From: Apteryx mantelli
Lineage: Eukaryota > Chordata > Aves > Apterygiformes > Apterygidae
Reading direction: 5' to 3'
NCBI RefSeq assembly: GCF_036417845.1
Contig: NC_089981.1
Location: 26,556,001 to 26,620,000 of the forward strand
Length of the DNA stretch: 64,000 nucleotides
In this document: positions 21,201-36,325 of the stretch, in pieces
How the letters are laid out: each line of letters starts with the position of its first letter
Position numbering within the stretch: position 1 is the stretch's first letter
Program-made: the position numbers and the translations under genes
Notes under the pieces: generated by a model
The model's input: only the letters and a program-made list of their open reading frames with translations
Databases searched by the model: none
Told to the model about the DNA's origin: nothing

Positions 21201-24200
21201 TTTGTAACTTTAAAAAAGTTAAAATCCAAAAAGAATCTGGTTAAGCTCCCAACCCTTCTCTTTTTGATTGTCTGCCATGTAGTACTTGGCAAGCATATCA
21301 CTGACTTGTCTGGACAGGTACGAAAGCTTGATACCAATACACAGTAGGTATGTGTTTTTCTGCCTGAAGTGTTCTCTATCTAAATCCTTGTTTTCCTCGT
21401 TGTTTACCTGTATCTTTAAAGGCTTTGTCCTTAGCTTGAAAAAAAAAAAGCCCAAAACATCAGAACTTTTGAAATGAGTTTTGGATGTGCTGGTGAAATG
21501 AAGTGCTTGAGTAGTCCCGAATTTTATTTTATTTTTGCAGTGTTCTGTCAAGCAAAGACTCTTATTTTCATTTACTTTCTAGAGGCCAAATATCCTGAAT
21601 TAGGGACAGAGTGCTGAGCATTTGGTAAATGCATGTTCATTTTGAACCTTGTTGTTTCTAATTGGTGAAAAGGTAATTCTTCAGGAGCACTGTGTAGACT
21701 GAGATAATCAAATATGACTAAGCAGCAAAGCAGGCTGTTAATTTTCTACTTTATTTCATCTGAAAAAAAGTAAAGTTATTGGCCTCTTGCAATCTGCATA
21801 TTTGTTTCAAAATGTCATAGTTGCACATTCTTCAAACTAGAAAAATACTTAAGCAGAAACTTTTATGTTTACTAGTTTTTTTTTTCCCAGTTATTTCTGT
21901 CCTTTGTCTAGGTGGAAAGAAGACTAACTTGGATTAACTTACAATATTGGTGTTAATAATATGATGGAGAACAATGAAAAAGTAGAAATGCACTATTTGT
22001 TTGTCAGGGTAAATCAGAGGTTTTTGGGTTTTGGGGGGGGATAATAGGTGTCTTTTTAAGCTGACTTCTAGGTGTGTTTTAGATGTGTGGTCTGCAGGTT
22101 TAACCTCTTAATGCTCGAGTTCAAGGCATACTTTGGATCAAAGGGAAAGAAGTTGTCATTCTCCTAATACCTAGAACAATAAATCTGTTACATGTATTTC
22201 ATCAGAATGTTTAAACATATCTGGAGGCAGAACAATTCTAACTGGTAAAGCAGCATTAATATTTTTTAAAAATATTTTCCTGAAGATCAGGAGCCGTAAC
22301 ATTAGCTGTTTGCATGGGGAGAAAGGACTGGCAAAATCTAAATGGATACAGAGGTGGTGTTTTTGGTTCAAAACCATGTCCAATTGTCAGAGTTAAATTA
22401 AAATTAAATTATGAAAAGTTTTCTGCAAAATGGTGAAACCCGCTTTTCTTAGATGACTGTTATCAGTCACTTGATATTTATTGTTACCATCTCAAGATAT
22501 CAGCCCTTCTAAACGTTATGTTTTGTTTTTGTTTTTTGCTGGTGCTGCATACAGCTGTGAATATACTATATAGATAGCAGGTTTTCTGTGAAGAAGAGCT
22601 GATCAGCTTAAGACAGCAAATGAGATATCAGGCTTGTGTACTGTCCGTTTTTGTATCTCTTAGGCAAATGTTTGTTTATATTTTTAGAGATTCAATTGCC
22701 AACATGCCTTTTTTTTTAATGTGAAGTTGTTGCTTTTTTTCCAGCTAAGGCAGTGATCTTGTTAAATGGTTTGGGAAAATATCTTTATTTCCTTCCTTAC
22801 AAATCATAGACAGATGCTGTTCTTAAAATTCTACTTTTGTGTTTTACTTTTTAGCACAGAAATACTTGCTACCTGAAACTCTTTTTCAGATGGTGATAAA
22901 ACTTATTCCTTTGATGTAGTATATGCTTATCACGGCCAAATATTCAGTTTTGAATAGTCTGACCTCTTTTCTTTTGCTCTTCCAGTTAGCTATAGTGAGT
23001 TGCAGTTTAAGTTCTTTGATAAAAATAATGACCAATGGCTTATTTTAATCTGTTTCATAGTCAGTCGTTACATGAAATTCTTTTAGTAAGCAGGTTACAA
23101 GTATTGAATTAGACTTTGATACACTCATTTATTGGTTTGAATCCTTACAGTTAGAATGTGAAGTGATAAATCTTGAACTTTATCAAGGTTAATATCAGTG
23201 TAACATACTTTTTGATGTCACTGCCTGAGTTTTTCTTGCTATTAACTTTTTTGAGAAAGTGGACACAAATCTCCAACCAAAACCTCTATAAAAGAGGGTT
23301 GCGTTTCCACACCCTTGGAGAATATTGAAATGTGTAAGGAAACACTAAAACAACTGCGACTGGAGGTGGAAAAACTGAATCTGAGAAAGAAGTAAAACAG
23401 CACTCATTTTTATGACTTCTAGTGTATTTTCATCTGCTGCATGTTCTTCAGCGTGTCGTTGTTGGGCATGAAATTGAGGTTTTACATAGGGATTTTTATT
23501 GCAGTTGAAGGAGAAAAAAAAAATCACAGGTAGAAACATAAATTGCAGTTACTGCTGAAGTAAACGTTACTGACCCAGAACATCCAGTGTCTAGATTAAA
23601 CTTAAGGTATGGAAATATATGATTAAGGTATTCAAACATCTTTGATAATACCCTATATTATTGTTATGCAGTAACTGTAAAATTGATGCAGAGTAGCCCT
23701 TGCCTACAGATTTACAAATAATATTTAATTTTAGATTCTAGTAGTTTTCCTTCCACATACTGAGCGATGTGAAATGCTGCCACAATATTAGTGTTTCTGT
23801 GAGGTGATCCAGAGAATTTCAATAGAAACGTCTTCAGGGTTTGGTATGAAATTTAAATAACTCTAGTACATGGTTGTTGGATTTCTGCAAGGAGACTTGC
23901 AGTCACTTACGTATGCTGACTTCAGTAAGCAAAATGGGAGCTGAGCTGTGCATTTCCCTTGGGAGGCTGCAGAGTCGGACAGCAGCTGAGCTGCAGCTGC
24001 GGTGTCTGAACCAAGGATTCCCAGAGGGCTCGCAGTGCTCACTGCGTGTTAGTGCTGCGAACCTGTCGGCCCAGGGGCAGGATGTGCTATGTGGCAGGCC
24101 CAGCAGCTAGTCCGTGGCTGCTGGCCCTTGTGCTGGGCTGGCAGAATCTGCTGTAATGCTGCCAGTTTTAATAATAATAAAATAAGCATGCCCCAAGCAT

Positions 24201-25830
24201 TTGAAGTTTGAGAAAGCACTGTTTAAACTGAATTTGCCTTGAACAGGTTACCAAAAGAGAGGGAAAGATGGGAAGTATTTGAAGATGTAGATTAGTGAAT
24301 TGATAGTCTTTTGATATTGACTTTTGGATATGTCCCTATATTCACAAATTATAAAAAGCTGAAGCATTTTGAACAGACAGCAGTGTGAACCTGAAAAGGC
24401 TTGCGAAGTCAGATTAAGCATTGCCTGAAATGTTTTAAAAAGAAGTAGCTGCAGGTTATATTTTGAAGTAATATAGCTACAAGAATTTTCAGGTTGTCGA
24501 TGTATAAAAGAGAATTTTGTTTGTGTGGGCAGATGAGAAGACTTAAAAACTTACATTTATGCTATCCTACAGCTATTTTTTGAGTGGTTTCTGTCACTAT
24601 GATGAGGTAAACTGTATAAAGGCCTATTACATTTTTGCTTGGGAATAGAACAAAAAAGTGTATTTTTTTATAGATATGGCCTGCTAGTGAATATTATCTT
24701 TGTTTCCTTTAACAGGAAAATTTCAAATGGCTTATTTCTGATGAATTGTTGAGATTTACTTGATTAGAAACATGATAAGAAGTTATATCAACAAACTTAA
24801 TAAGCTGATAATTCCAAACTACATAATGCCAGTGTAGTCTATTTGAGAATAAACTTTTTGACATCAACATTTTATGTTTTCACCATAATGTTAATGATAA
24901 ATTAACTTTTTTCCTTTCATCTTGTCTTAGAAATCCTATTAATAAAGTAACAAGTTTTCTAATTGTGATCAGGTCTGCATAATGGTTTTTGGGTGAAACT
25001 GAGTTGGAGAAACATGCCAAGAATGCTGTTCTTGGTGAATATCAGCATTTCATAAAATGCATAGGTGAAAATATATTAAAAAAAAAGAGTATGATTATGT
25101 TTGATCAATTTAATAAAGTTATTAATCAAGTGTTCTGTGGCAAGGTTTCTTGGTTCTGCATGAGTATAGAAATCTGAGAGCCTGACCTCTGCAAATACAT
25201 TAAAAATTAGACTTTTATTGTATTATTCATTTCTGTGTTTTATTCATTCAGCTCAGCAGCTTCCATGCCAATTAACTTGACATTCCATTTATTTTGGCTG
25301 CTGAAGTTTGTACAGAGAATGCTAAATTGCAGCGTAATACTTGTCTACTGGGGAGGTGACTAGAAATACGAAGAAGGTATGAATTCAGAGTGCTATAGTC
25401 TGTGAAGAGTGCCCAAGTGAAGAATTAGAGTGGACTAGTAGCATTAGGAAAGCCCTTATGTCTTCAGCTGATTTGAAGTTGATGTGCTTGTTCCTGCGTA
25501 GTGTTGTGGCTTTATATAGGCTGAGCTCTAGTTCCAAAACTATGAAATGTTTAGCAAACATCCAGACCTACCATGTAGAAATTAGTTTGTTTAAAACCAA
25601 AACAACCTTCCTGGAAGCTTTTAACTATTTTGGAGGTAGATAAAACCAATTTCTACCTAATAATCAAAGAAGTTACTTTTTTTCCAGGAAAGTGGGGTCA
25701 GTAAAAGTTAGTATTAGTTGGAACTGCTGTGTTCATAAACAAAATGACTTCTATGTGTGAAATTTACCCTGTTTCACAGTTGAAATAGTTTTGATTACTT
25801 GTAGTGGTTTGTGTAATGTTTTGGGTTTTT
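18261..25830. other. Intron 3 interior, mostly featureless
   Basis: AT-rich intronic sequence without recognised repeats or exons, apart from a GC-richer patch at about 23930-24140 and homopolymer runs such as the T-run near 21877. No conserved protein segment was seen on either strand. Confidence 0.5.
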
Positions 25831-25837
25831 TTTTTTT

Positions 25838-25869
25838 GAATTTGAAGAATTTGAATGAATTTGAAGAAA
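25838..25869. repeat. Short GAATTTGAA tandem repeat
   Basis: Three imperfect copies of a GAATTTGAA-type unit directly follow a T-run. They end in the small palindrome GAAGAAATTCTTC. Confidence 0.7.
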
Positions 25870-28800
25870 TTCTTCAATGGCTATTTCATGCTGCAGCAGT
25901 GTTTCCATTAAATGAATGTTTGGTGATCTGGAGTGGAGGTCACAAAACAACTCAAACTGTGGCAGCAAATATGTGGATTGCACTTTAATTTCACTTCTGA
26001 AGTGAGCTAAAATAAAATGTCTTTCTTTTTTTGTATATGATAGAAATGGATTTTTTAATTTCATGATCATTGATTTAAATAGGAAGTCTTCGTTTTATTT
26101 TCTATTTTCAAGCTGGTTTTAATCTAGAATGTTGCAAATTTGTTCTTTCCTAGCTGGTCATGAATTGAAAAAGAAGAATGAGCTTAAGTACTTTCCTCGT
26201 AGTTTTTGACAATTTACGACATAGCTGTTAGCTGAATAAGAAGAGAAAATATTTTCCTCTGTGCTTGCCCAGAAGCTAAAGCATTAAACAAGCTTTTGAA
26301 ATTAACTCTTGTACCTCTGAACTACTTTAACTTGTCCATGACATATGATGATATTAAAATGTGGCACTTCCAATGTGGTAGGAAAGATTTGTGCAATAAG
26401 GTAATATTGAAATAACAACATATGCATATGTTTTGAAAAACTACTACGGCCTCACATCAAGGTCTTCTGACTTACCATCTTCATAGAGCAACATCAAAAA
26501 TGCTACTTATTGAGACAAAAGGCTTTGAGGAAGTCTTTCTGTATTGGGTATTAATGCTAAGAAAAAAAATTATATTAAATATCTGAAAGCTTTGGAAAAC
26601 AGTAGGAGCAGTTCTAATACAAGTCTCAAAATTTATGCCATTTCAGCTGTTAAAAAGGGCAGTCAGAGCTTGCCAGTAAACATTTAGCTTATAAATGTGT
26701 GCCTGTTTTTGATTTTTTTGGCATGGACCTTTACCACTGATTGGGGTAAAAACTCTGTCTCTTTCTACTTAGCTCTCACTGGATATTCAAATAGACTAGG
26801 GTAGCTCTTACAGTGGAACTTTTAATGTTTTTAAGCTGGTTAATAATGCAAATGGATACATAGTGCTCAACAGATTACGTACAAACTTCTTACTGTAATT
26901 GTTAGACATGAAATACCACAGGAGGGGAATGTCCTTTAAAACTTGCTACCTCTAGCTTGATATTTTTTCCCCAAAGATGTTGAAAATAGTTCTTACAGGC
27001 CAGGAAAAACATCTGTGTATTTAGGTAATGCATCTTTGGAAATAAACCTAAAACTATAGAAAACCAGTTGTTGGACTACAATATGATGTTCTATTGTGGA
27101 AAGCAAGTGCTTGCATACAAATGCTTGGAAAAAATGCAGACCAAACTGCTCAAACGCTGCTGCTTAGGATGCACCTATATATTAAAAAAAGTCAATGTTT
27201 CCTATAAACATAGGACTCTCCTTAGGTTTCTTGCTAAAGAAGCTTATCTTAAATGTTACTGCTAGCTTTTTCCATGTGACTTGCATACCTCTATAATGTG
27301 TTGTCTTAATTACTCGGAGTAGCCGCAAACAACAAAGGGACCTATAGTAGATGGCTGAATACTTGGCGTTTTTACAGAACTGGTACTGCAGATGATGTAG
27401 ACAATGTTATTGATGGGAAAATATTCCTACTTTGTCAAGAGCACTGTGAGGTACAAATGTGAGATACCTGTGGCCAGCAAAATTTATTTAGACGTGCACA
27501 CACTGATGTGAAATTCGGAATGACAGACCTTCTTTAGCATTTAACTGCTCAAAGCTTCTGAGGAGTTATTTCCTGTAGGGCCTGAGAAACAGCCTGCTCT
27601 GCCTGAAGGTGTGAGCCGCTGCTCTGGAGGGGAGACTTGCTGAGTCAAGATGGGTGGGTACCGTGAATTGAGAATTTCCACCTAGGAACAAATGAAGAAA
27701 GGGCAGGCTAAGAGTGCTGCAGACGTCCTGAGACAGTGCTCAGGTTTGTGATCTAGGCTAAGTTATGGAGAGAGTAATTTTTGTTATAATATGCCTGAGG
27801 AAGGCTGGTTTGAGATGAAGCCTTGCAAGGCTGCGTCTGGACGGGTTGGTGACTTCTCTATCCCAGTCTTAGGTGTGGCTTAACAGCTATTCTAAGGTAT
27901 TAACGAAAAATGATTTCTTTTTCTCTTCTTGCCCAACCCATCCTGCTCCTTCTGTGGGTGTGTACACACATGTATTCTTTTTCTGATATTCTGCAGGCAG
28001 TGGGAGAGGATTAGAGATGACTGTATAAAAGATGTTGGCTTTGATCGGTTGGGATCTCGACCAGATACCTAGTTTTGTGTATCTTCCTGTGGGTTGGTTT
28101 CAGTCAGTGTCTGATTGCTCGCTTTTCCTTTTAGGTAGCAAGATGGTGAAGTAGAGAATAGGCACATCCTAGCATAAGTCTGGAAAGGAACGTTGATTTA
28201 TCTGGTTCAAAAGGGATGGAAACTTGATTGATCTTGGAAAGAAAAGGGTTGTTTTGTTGGACTGTTATGCCTAGAAGAATGTAGCTTAATGACACTTGAT
28301 TCTTTTCTCTTAGGGAATCCTTACTGGAAATGCTGCATGAGCAGAGTGATTGATCAGAAATACCCCAAATCCTACTAGTTTTCAGTGTTGTCATGCTGCA
28401 CTGGTAAACTGTTTTGTCGTTCTGTGTAGTTCCTGAATTGTCTGAGTAAATTTGCACCATGGTTAATGGGGTTTTGTCCCAAGGAATCAACTTGTATGTT
28501 CAGTGGCCATGATGTGTTTGTTTCCCTGACCATTGCAGAGAAATGTTTTGTTGCATTTGTGCATTCCGTCATCAGTGGGGCCTCTGAATACTACAAAAAT
28601 AAAAAATAATAAATCCACTGAACATTGCATGCAGCTGACTCTTCCCAGGGAAACTTATGCCTCAGCTAAATACAAAGCAATTTTTGAGTGCTCAATGACA
28701 TTTCTCAAAAAAAAATTTTTTTAATTTTCATCTGTGCTGTCACTGATGAAGTGATAAGTGATTTCAGTAAAGCTTAAGTGATAGTTTTAGTTAAAAAGAA

Positions 28801-31800
28801 TTGTTTTTATAACATCTTTTATTTTTAATTTCTCATATAATTTGAAACTTTAATTGAAAACTTTGCAGATACCTTTTTATAAACCAAACATGGAAGGTTT
28901 CTGTCTCAGATGAGAAAGTTTCAGATATTCAAGTCACTGAAGTGTTTTAATTGTTATGTTCTAAGGTTGTCTAAATATTGCAATTGAAATTTTGGTTTTG
29001 GTTGAGGGCTTAGAATAGGTTCTGAAAACTTTTTTTCTTTCTTTTTACACTGATGTAAAAGTATTGATTGGATAACTTGTGGAATAAAAAGTTTTTTTTC
29101 TCTCAGACATAACACTTTCAAACTTGCCTTTTCAGTCATTTGTTCTGCTGAGCAGTGCTGTTTATGTCATAACTAACGCTACGTGTGTTTGTAATGTGCA
29201 AGTATTAATGAAATACCATATTCTTGGCTGTTGTAGATTGATTGGCTGCTGAAATACGGTATTCCTGTGCTTACCAACAACTGTTTCCTACTTCAACAGT
29301 GTTTTGAACAGAGTAACACCTTTCACATAGACTGTTTATGTAGGAGCAAGACTATGGAAACAAGCTGTTAGTGGCTATCCTCATGAATAATCTGGCATAC
29401 TGCCCAGTAATTTGAATTGCCATCGGTTGGGAAAATGCAGCCAGGAGTGATCTGTTGAAGAATGTGCTCTTAACTGTGCTGTATTGTAGATGCAAGATGG
29501 GAGATTCCCCCCCCCTCGCTGGGTGCTGGGATTTCCATGCCTGTTGAAATTTGGCCTCAGTTGAAAGGCTTTCTTAGTGTTTTTGGTTTACTTGCAAATG
29601 AACTGCTACATTAGTGTCATTTTTGCAGACTAAGATAAAAAACAGCAAAATAAAACCTGTGTGAAAGAGGCTGCTTTCAAATAAAGGAATTGAAGCCTCC
29701 ACAGACACCTCTACTATAGAAAAATATGTAGTGTGCTAGCTTTGCTTCATGGGAAAACCAATCTTCTGTGCAAGTTCAAGCATTCATTCAAATAGTTTTG
29801 TTTGTTATACTCTTTCCTGTCTCTTATTTTAGTTTGAAAGTAAAAATAAGCCTGTAGAAATACATTTTTGTTTTTAAGTATTTTAGTTGAATACAAAAAT
29901 TGAGGACAAAGTCTGCAGGGTTCTGCTGTGCCACAAGGGGGCATTTTTGGTGCCAACTCTGCAAACTGTTCAGTAAAGGAGGAAACGTGCTTTTGAATCT
30001 TTCACTTTGGATGAATTCATCTTGAAAATAAAATAGAAATGATGCTTTTATATTCCTTTGTTTCATAACTAAGAATAACTTAGAGATATTATAGTTTTCC
30101 CAGTTAACATGGAATAGATGAATAAGATTTTTATAATTACATAAAGCCTAAGAATTCAAAATAAAACAAAATTGTCGGATTCATAATTTTGTGCCTGGTT
30201 AAGTTAAATTAAATGATCTGTTGACTTGGTATCAATTACAAAGAATAAAGTTGGACATTGAGGAAAATATGATGCTAGGCCTGTTTCCTTTTTAGGTTGA
30301 GTAATTTTTAATAATGTGGTTCAATGTGAAAGATTGTGGTTATAAAAACAGTGTATCCTTTTGTTTTATACGGAATACAAGACTAATAAAACTAGAGGAA
30401 GTGCAACTGGAAGTACTGTAAATACTAGCGTAAGATAGCCTTATGCTAACATTTCTAGCATTTGCATTTTATCACTGAAGATGAGTGATAATATTGTAAA
30501 TGGCGAAATAGTTGGACTTGTGTACTGTGTGTAATGAGTTTGACTTCCCGTTGAGTTCAGAGATGCCTACCTTTTGTAGTGGAATGGGCCGCAGTTTCTT
30601 ACAGAAAGCCCTGGAGAGCTGCCTGTGGTTCTTCCTTGTGTGCGTGGATATGTATGCCATTGCTCCATCATGTGACTGGGACATGCGTGCACCTGTTACA
30701 TGTGAGGGCATATACTCTTAACCACACGGAGGCATCCTCTGGCATGCACTCTTGTCAGGTGAGAGGACACATTAATGCACTTCAGTTGTTTGTCCTGACT
30801 CCCAAAGTTGTCAAGTGGTAAGGGGGCTTTCCTCTGATGAGAGAGATGCAGAAGCAGAATGCCAGAAGAGTTCTTCCAACTTGAAATACCTGTGTTTTTG
30901 AGTATCCCCCAGGAAATGTGGCAGTAAGGAACAGCATATTAACCAGATGAATTGTTCTGGCATGTTGAATTTCTTATGCCAGCTTGACTAATCTTCAGGG
31001 GCTTTATGATCTCACTGAACACAGAACGTAATTGTAGTAGGACTTGGTTTGTTTTTTTAGATCTGGCAATTTAAGTCTTGCTGACCATTGCTCATGCTTT
31101 CAGGTTGGTGAGCCAAACTTAGTATGAAGACATTTGCAAATACTAAAAAAGCAACATCGAATATTTGGAAAGTTGAAGCAAAAATTCTCTCTGCAGTGAA
31201 ATTTGGCTAGATTGTTTAATGTAGCTTTTGCTCAATCAAATTGATGTTTAAAATGAAACATAACTTATTTCTATAATAAAGCTGTACATTATTAGCTTCA
31301 AAGTATTAAAATATCTTTAAGATTAAAAACAAGTATAAGCTGTCTGTCCATGAAATTTGTAAATGTCTTTAGCTTTATTAACTTCAGTTTTCTTTTTGTT
31401 TTCCACTGGAAAGAGAAAGTCTTAATTTCTTTTTGTTATTGACATTTTTTGCTATTACTTTAACATTCCAAAATACTCTTAATTCATAAATTAAATTTGT
31501 ACTGAAATTGCGCCTTTAAAAGTCAGTAGTTTGCTCTGTATCAGGGAGTTGTTTTTTTGTCATTCAGATGTACAGCATCTCCTAATACTCCCTCGAAGGA
31601 TGGTTGAAGTATTTTGAATGCTTCATGTGAAAGGCTAGTGTGGCACCGGTAGTTCTGTTACATCAGTTAAACAGTGTGGCTGCCATTCAGTTAGATGTGG
31701 CATGGTTCATTATGAAAAACATTCAGTCTTCTACTGAGGTAGTTCTCTACTGAGTTTTTTTTTTTTATTGTGCTGTATTTTTTTCTGAAATTTATGTCCT

Positions 31801-33917
31801 TTTGTATGTGATCTGCAAGTTTTTGTGACTTCTTGCTATCTGTTAACAAGATGACATCACTGTTTTTTTTCCTTTAAAAGAAAGTCTTTTTTATTAGATT
31901 TCTTAAAATGTATGTGAAAACAGTGTTGTAATGCACATGCTTTGAAAGAAAAAAAAATAGCAAAATGAATACATGCTGAAAAAAGGATATCCTGAACAGG
32001 CTTTTTCAGCTGGATAGTGCAGTGCTACTGTGTCTTCACAGCAATTGCATTTTGAGGGTGCTGTGGAATTTTAATCTTGTTGGAATGAGAAAGCAGCGCA
32101 TGTGCTGGTAACTTCTATTGTTTGCCCTCAAGGAACGGTGTTGTAGTCATTAGAATTTATTAGCATTGGAGTGGCAATTAATGCTGAAAACTATTTTATG
32201 TATTTTTATTTTTAAACTTTTTTAGGTTGTTTTTGCATACAAATGCAAACATTGCCGGTTACAAACTAAAGCGCTACTCTTTCTCACTGGGTTACGGGCT
32301 GCAGTCATAAAATGTAGGAAGCTGGTGGAGATTTGGGTATATACTTGCTTTTAAGGAAATTCTTTCTGAATAAAAATGAACACAGGCTAAGTGTATTCAG
32401 TCTTTAGCTAGCCCTTCTTGGATTCTTAAAGCCTGTTCAAATAAGAAGTACTTTTGTAACTGGCACCAAGTAATTTTTTTGAAAGTCATAATTAAGGCTT
32501 TGCTTGTATTACTCATGGAATTCCAGTTGCTTTCCTTTATAAATTGTGCTATAGATTGGCGTAAACTGCAGGGGAAGCTTGTAGAAGTCCACAGGTACAC
32601 ACCTATGCAACAGATGTACTTGTCTGCAAATACATGCCTGACTTGGATCTCCTACTGTCAACAAAATACTTCAGGAACCCTTCTGTTCTAAATCTAGAGT
32701 CTGGGAGTGCTGACAAGCTGTGCTAGCTCTCTTTAAAAGCAAACATTCCCTCCCTCTTCCCACACATGCACATGTATAAAGGACAGGACTTAACTTTTGC
32801 ATCAATGCAGAACTGCAGAACTTGTATTCATACACATGAGAAAAAAATCACACTGAATTTGTGGAAACAAGAGATACCAAATGTCTTGTCAGAAGTCATG
32901 TTCTGAATGCTAAAGTTTTACAAAGGTACTGCTGGTAGTAAATATTTCCAGTGAAGACCTGTCCAGCAATCAGACAGAAGATTCCAGGGAAGTTCCATTA
33001 AAACTTCCATTGTTCAAACTGGTAAAGCACTTGGGCACTACAATAAAGAGCCTGTTGTGCTAGAAAGTGTTTGCAGTCAGCCTTCTTCACACGAGACAAT
33101 GATAGCATTTGTTTGTATGTGTAATGTGAATGGCACTTTTAAAGTAACGATGTTTAACTTCTGATGCCTTCAGAATGGCTTTGGAAAATAATATTTTCAG
33201 CTAATGTGATTTATTATCGAGCAGATTTTGCTTTATAGACTGAATATTTTTCATAATAGTTTTCTAATTTGACACTAACTTCTTTGGAAAAAACACTTAT
33301 TGAAACACATTCTGAATCATATATGCTTTAAAACTTTAAACTATTAGAACAATGGATGATATTTTTTATGGTGCCCAAGATAACTTTACCTTTTTGCAAC
33401 TCGTTTATAATGTGGGAGAGGGAAGGAATTGATGGAGGATATGTATAAAATTGAAGTGACTGTTCCTAAACATTTAATGGTTGAACACAAGGTTTTCCAA
33501 GAAGTACCTGGGAGATGAATCAGCAGCGTACTGTACAAATGAGCAATCTTTAGTCCCCACTGTATTTCTGGGTTTACCATTCTGACTAGGTTTGGAAAAA
33601 ATACAGTAGATATCAAGACAATACAACATTACAGGATACAATTAGAGCACATCTGCTTTGCGGTTTAAAGACAGGACCAAATCCAGGGATGTTAATTTGG
33701 CCATGATACGCATGTTCCTCCTTTCATATTGTGTTGCCACTCTATTGCAGACAAAATCGTTTGTAGTACAGAGTAAAATGCCTCACCAAAGGCATCTTAC
33801 TTTGTAACATTGTCTATATGGGATATTCGAGAAGGAGAAAGCAAGAGAGAAAAGGTTTATTTAACCTAGAAAAATACAGCTATTTGACTTAAATGAGATA
33901 TCTTTGAGTATATTCCT

Positions 33918-33943
33918 TGAAATATGAACATGAAATATGAACA
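33918..33943. repeat. 13-bp perfect tandem repeat
   Basis: The unit TGAAATATGAACA is present twice without interruption, a typical slippage product. Confidence 0.85.
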
Positions 33944-36325
33944 GTTTGCAGTTTTTGCACTTAAAATAGTAGAACAATAATAGAACAGTTAATAACGGTC
34001 TATTTCAGTTTGCTTATAAAGTTTCTCCTGTTAATACTTAAAAATTAGGAGGATAATGAAGTTGATAAAGCCAATAAAAGTTGGGTTTTGTGGTACTTGG
34101 CACACACTTTTTTTAATCTCCATATTCTTATTATCTTTGGCACAAACTAAGTTATCTGTACTGTCTACTAGGGTACATACACTATCATAGGTGGGCCAGT
34201 TGCATTTACTGGATTGTTTCCCTGGTGATTATTAAAGGAGAAGAAAATCTTGAAATATAACAGATGGTGTCGTGATTGGTAAATCAATAAAAACATTATT
34301 TGATTATGATTCAGCTGGCTACCTTGACAGTACCTTTTCAGAATATGAAATTTCTTTAGCAGTTAATGTTCAAACTTATCATCCATTTTGTGGCATTTTT
34401 TAGGCTTTTTGTTTTTAAGCTAAATAATGAAAATAAATGATAGAATGTGTGTTCTTTTTGAATCTTGCTAGAATTCAGCTTCTGTGAATACTAAAACAGA
34501 TCATTGTTGTTGCTGTTTATTTCTGAAGAATATCATGTTTCTCATGTAATGATATCTTAGGCTAAAATTTTGTAGAAAGATGGTTTGTTGTTTTTGTATA
34601 AGTGTATTTAATTTTATGTGGAAGACTTATGTAAACCATCTTCTTGCCAAGGTTTAGGTTAGTACAGCTTACAGTAGTACGGATGTAGCTGTTTGTTATG
34701 TCTTACCCCTTTTAACATCATTGTAGTATACTTGCTGTTTTGTACATGAAGACTTGCTAGGTCTGTGTTACTGTAGCTGAGATTTTGTGTGACCTTAAAT
34801 TCAGTTGAATCACGTGACTATAATTAATGTGTGCCTCATAAGTTCCATTCAGTTATCTGGGTTGTAATCATCTGCAAAATAGTGGAGATACTGTATTCAG
34901 CAGCCACATAGAAGAAATGCAGGAACGTGTAAACAGGGAACTGACTTCTGTTGGGCAGTGCTGGAACTCAGTGGCTAGCACAGTGGCCTCCAAGATAAGA
35001 AAGCTGAGAATGTAACAAAGAAGGAAAAGGCATCAGTAAGTCAGAACAGGATTGCCTAAGGCTACAGGTAGAAGGAAATACATAAATAGGAAAATACTAC
35101 AAAATGAAAGAGTAAGGTGTTTTATAGCAGTTATTTCTATCAGTTTCATAGATGCAGATTTGCCCGTTGCTCTCCCAAAGTTAGTAGTGAAGCAGTCAAC
35201 TTCTTAAATAAAAGTCAAAGCAATGTTGGCAGTTTTGAGAACCTTATGTCATGCCTGTAACCAACTTCAAAATACACTTTTGAGAACCCGCCCCCCTTCC
35301 TACCAGTGTTGAAAAGCCAGTGAATCCTCCTTGACTATGGTGTTTTGCCAGAAGGTGTGTCATCCATTGTGATGGGATTTCTACCAAATTACCCATGAAT
35401 AGTAAGCATTAACATATGTATAAAAAGATATGAGGTAAAAGGTGTCTGGGAAATAGAGGAAGATTTTAAGAAGCATGTGTTTATTGGCACACTAATAAAT
35501 TAGCATACACAGTTGAACTGCTGAACAATAATTAATGGCTTTATTCAGATTGTTATTTTTAAATCTCATGCCTTGACTTTCTTCAGAAACTGTTTACTTT
35601 TTTTTTTTTTTGTATGTTGGTGCACTCTTTGCATGCATGTCTACTGCAGTTAAGTTTTTGGGGGTATGTTAGTGGATATATTAAAACTGAAAGCTTGACT
35701 GTCAGAAGTCTGCATTTTAAAACAATATTTTTGTAAATGAAGCATTTCCACCTGTATGGTAAGTATCTTATTTTAACACACCCAAACATTTTGGTAAAGG
35801 GGTAGAATTTTAGACTATGTGTGAAGGCTTAAGACCACGAGTAAAGTTTTGGATTTTTGTAAAAGCCCATAATAAATGGAATAAGGAACAGAAAGACATT
35901 TTGGGAACTGTCTTAAAAAAATATTTTTCTATCGTTAACTAAATTTTGGGCAGGCTTTTTTTCTTTTTTTTTTTTTTTTTTTCCCCTTCTCTTTCCAGAT
36001 TGGAGTCTTATTGTATGTGACTACTGTCCTCACTGCTAATCTAGTACAAGCTGCAGTCCTGCCTTAGAAAATGGATAAATGCTCCTTGCCTAGACTTTTA
36101 CCTATTTAACCATTTAAAGACGTTTTTGTAAGATTTGGCATAGATTAGTTCTAATGGCAATTCTGGGTTCACTTCCTTTATGTTCTTAGATAGACCTAAC
36201 ATCTGATTCTGAGAGCTCTTATTTATTGTCCTGTCTAAAAGTTGCTCTCTTCAGCATCTTCGTATTCCTATCTGTAAGAATCTATTCCCCCGCATAATTT
36301 TGTTTGCAAAACACTTCCCCAAAGG

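Larger units (their letters stand above)
25831..36000. other. Intron 3 interior with minor repeats
   Basis: AT-rich intronic sequence. It holds a short GAATTTGAA repeat (25838-25869), a 13-bp perfect tandem repeat (33918-33943) and a T-rich tract ending in AG at 35998. No exon or LINE fragment is supported. Confidence 0.5.
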
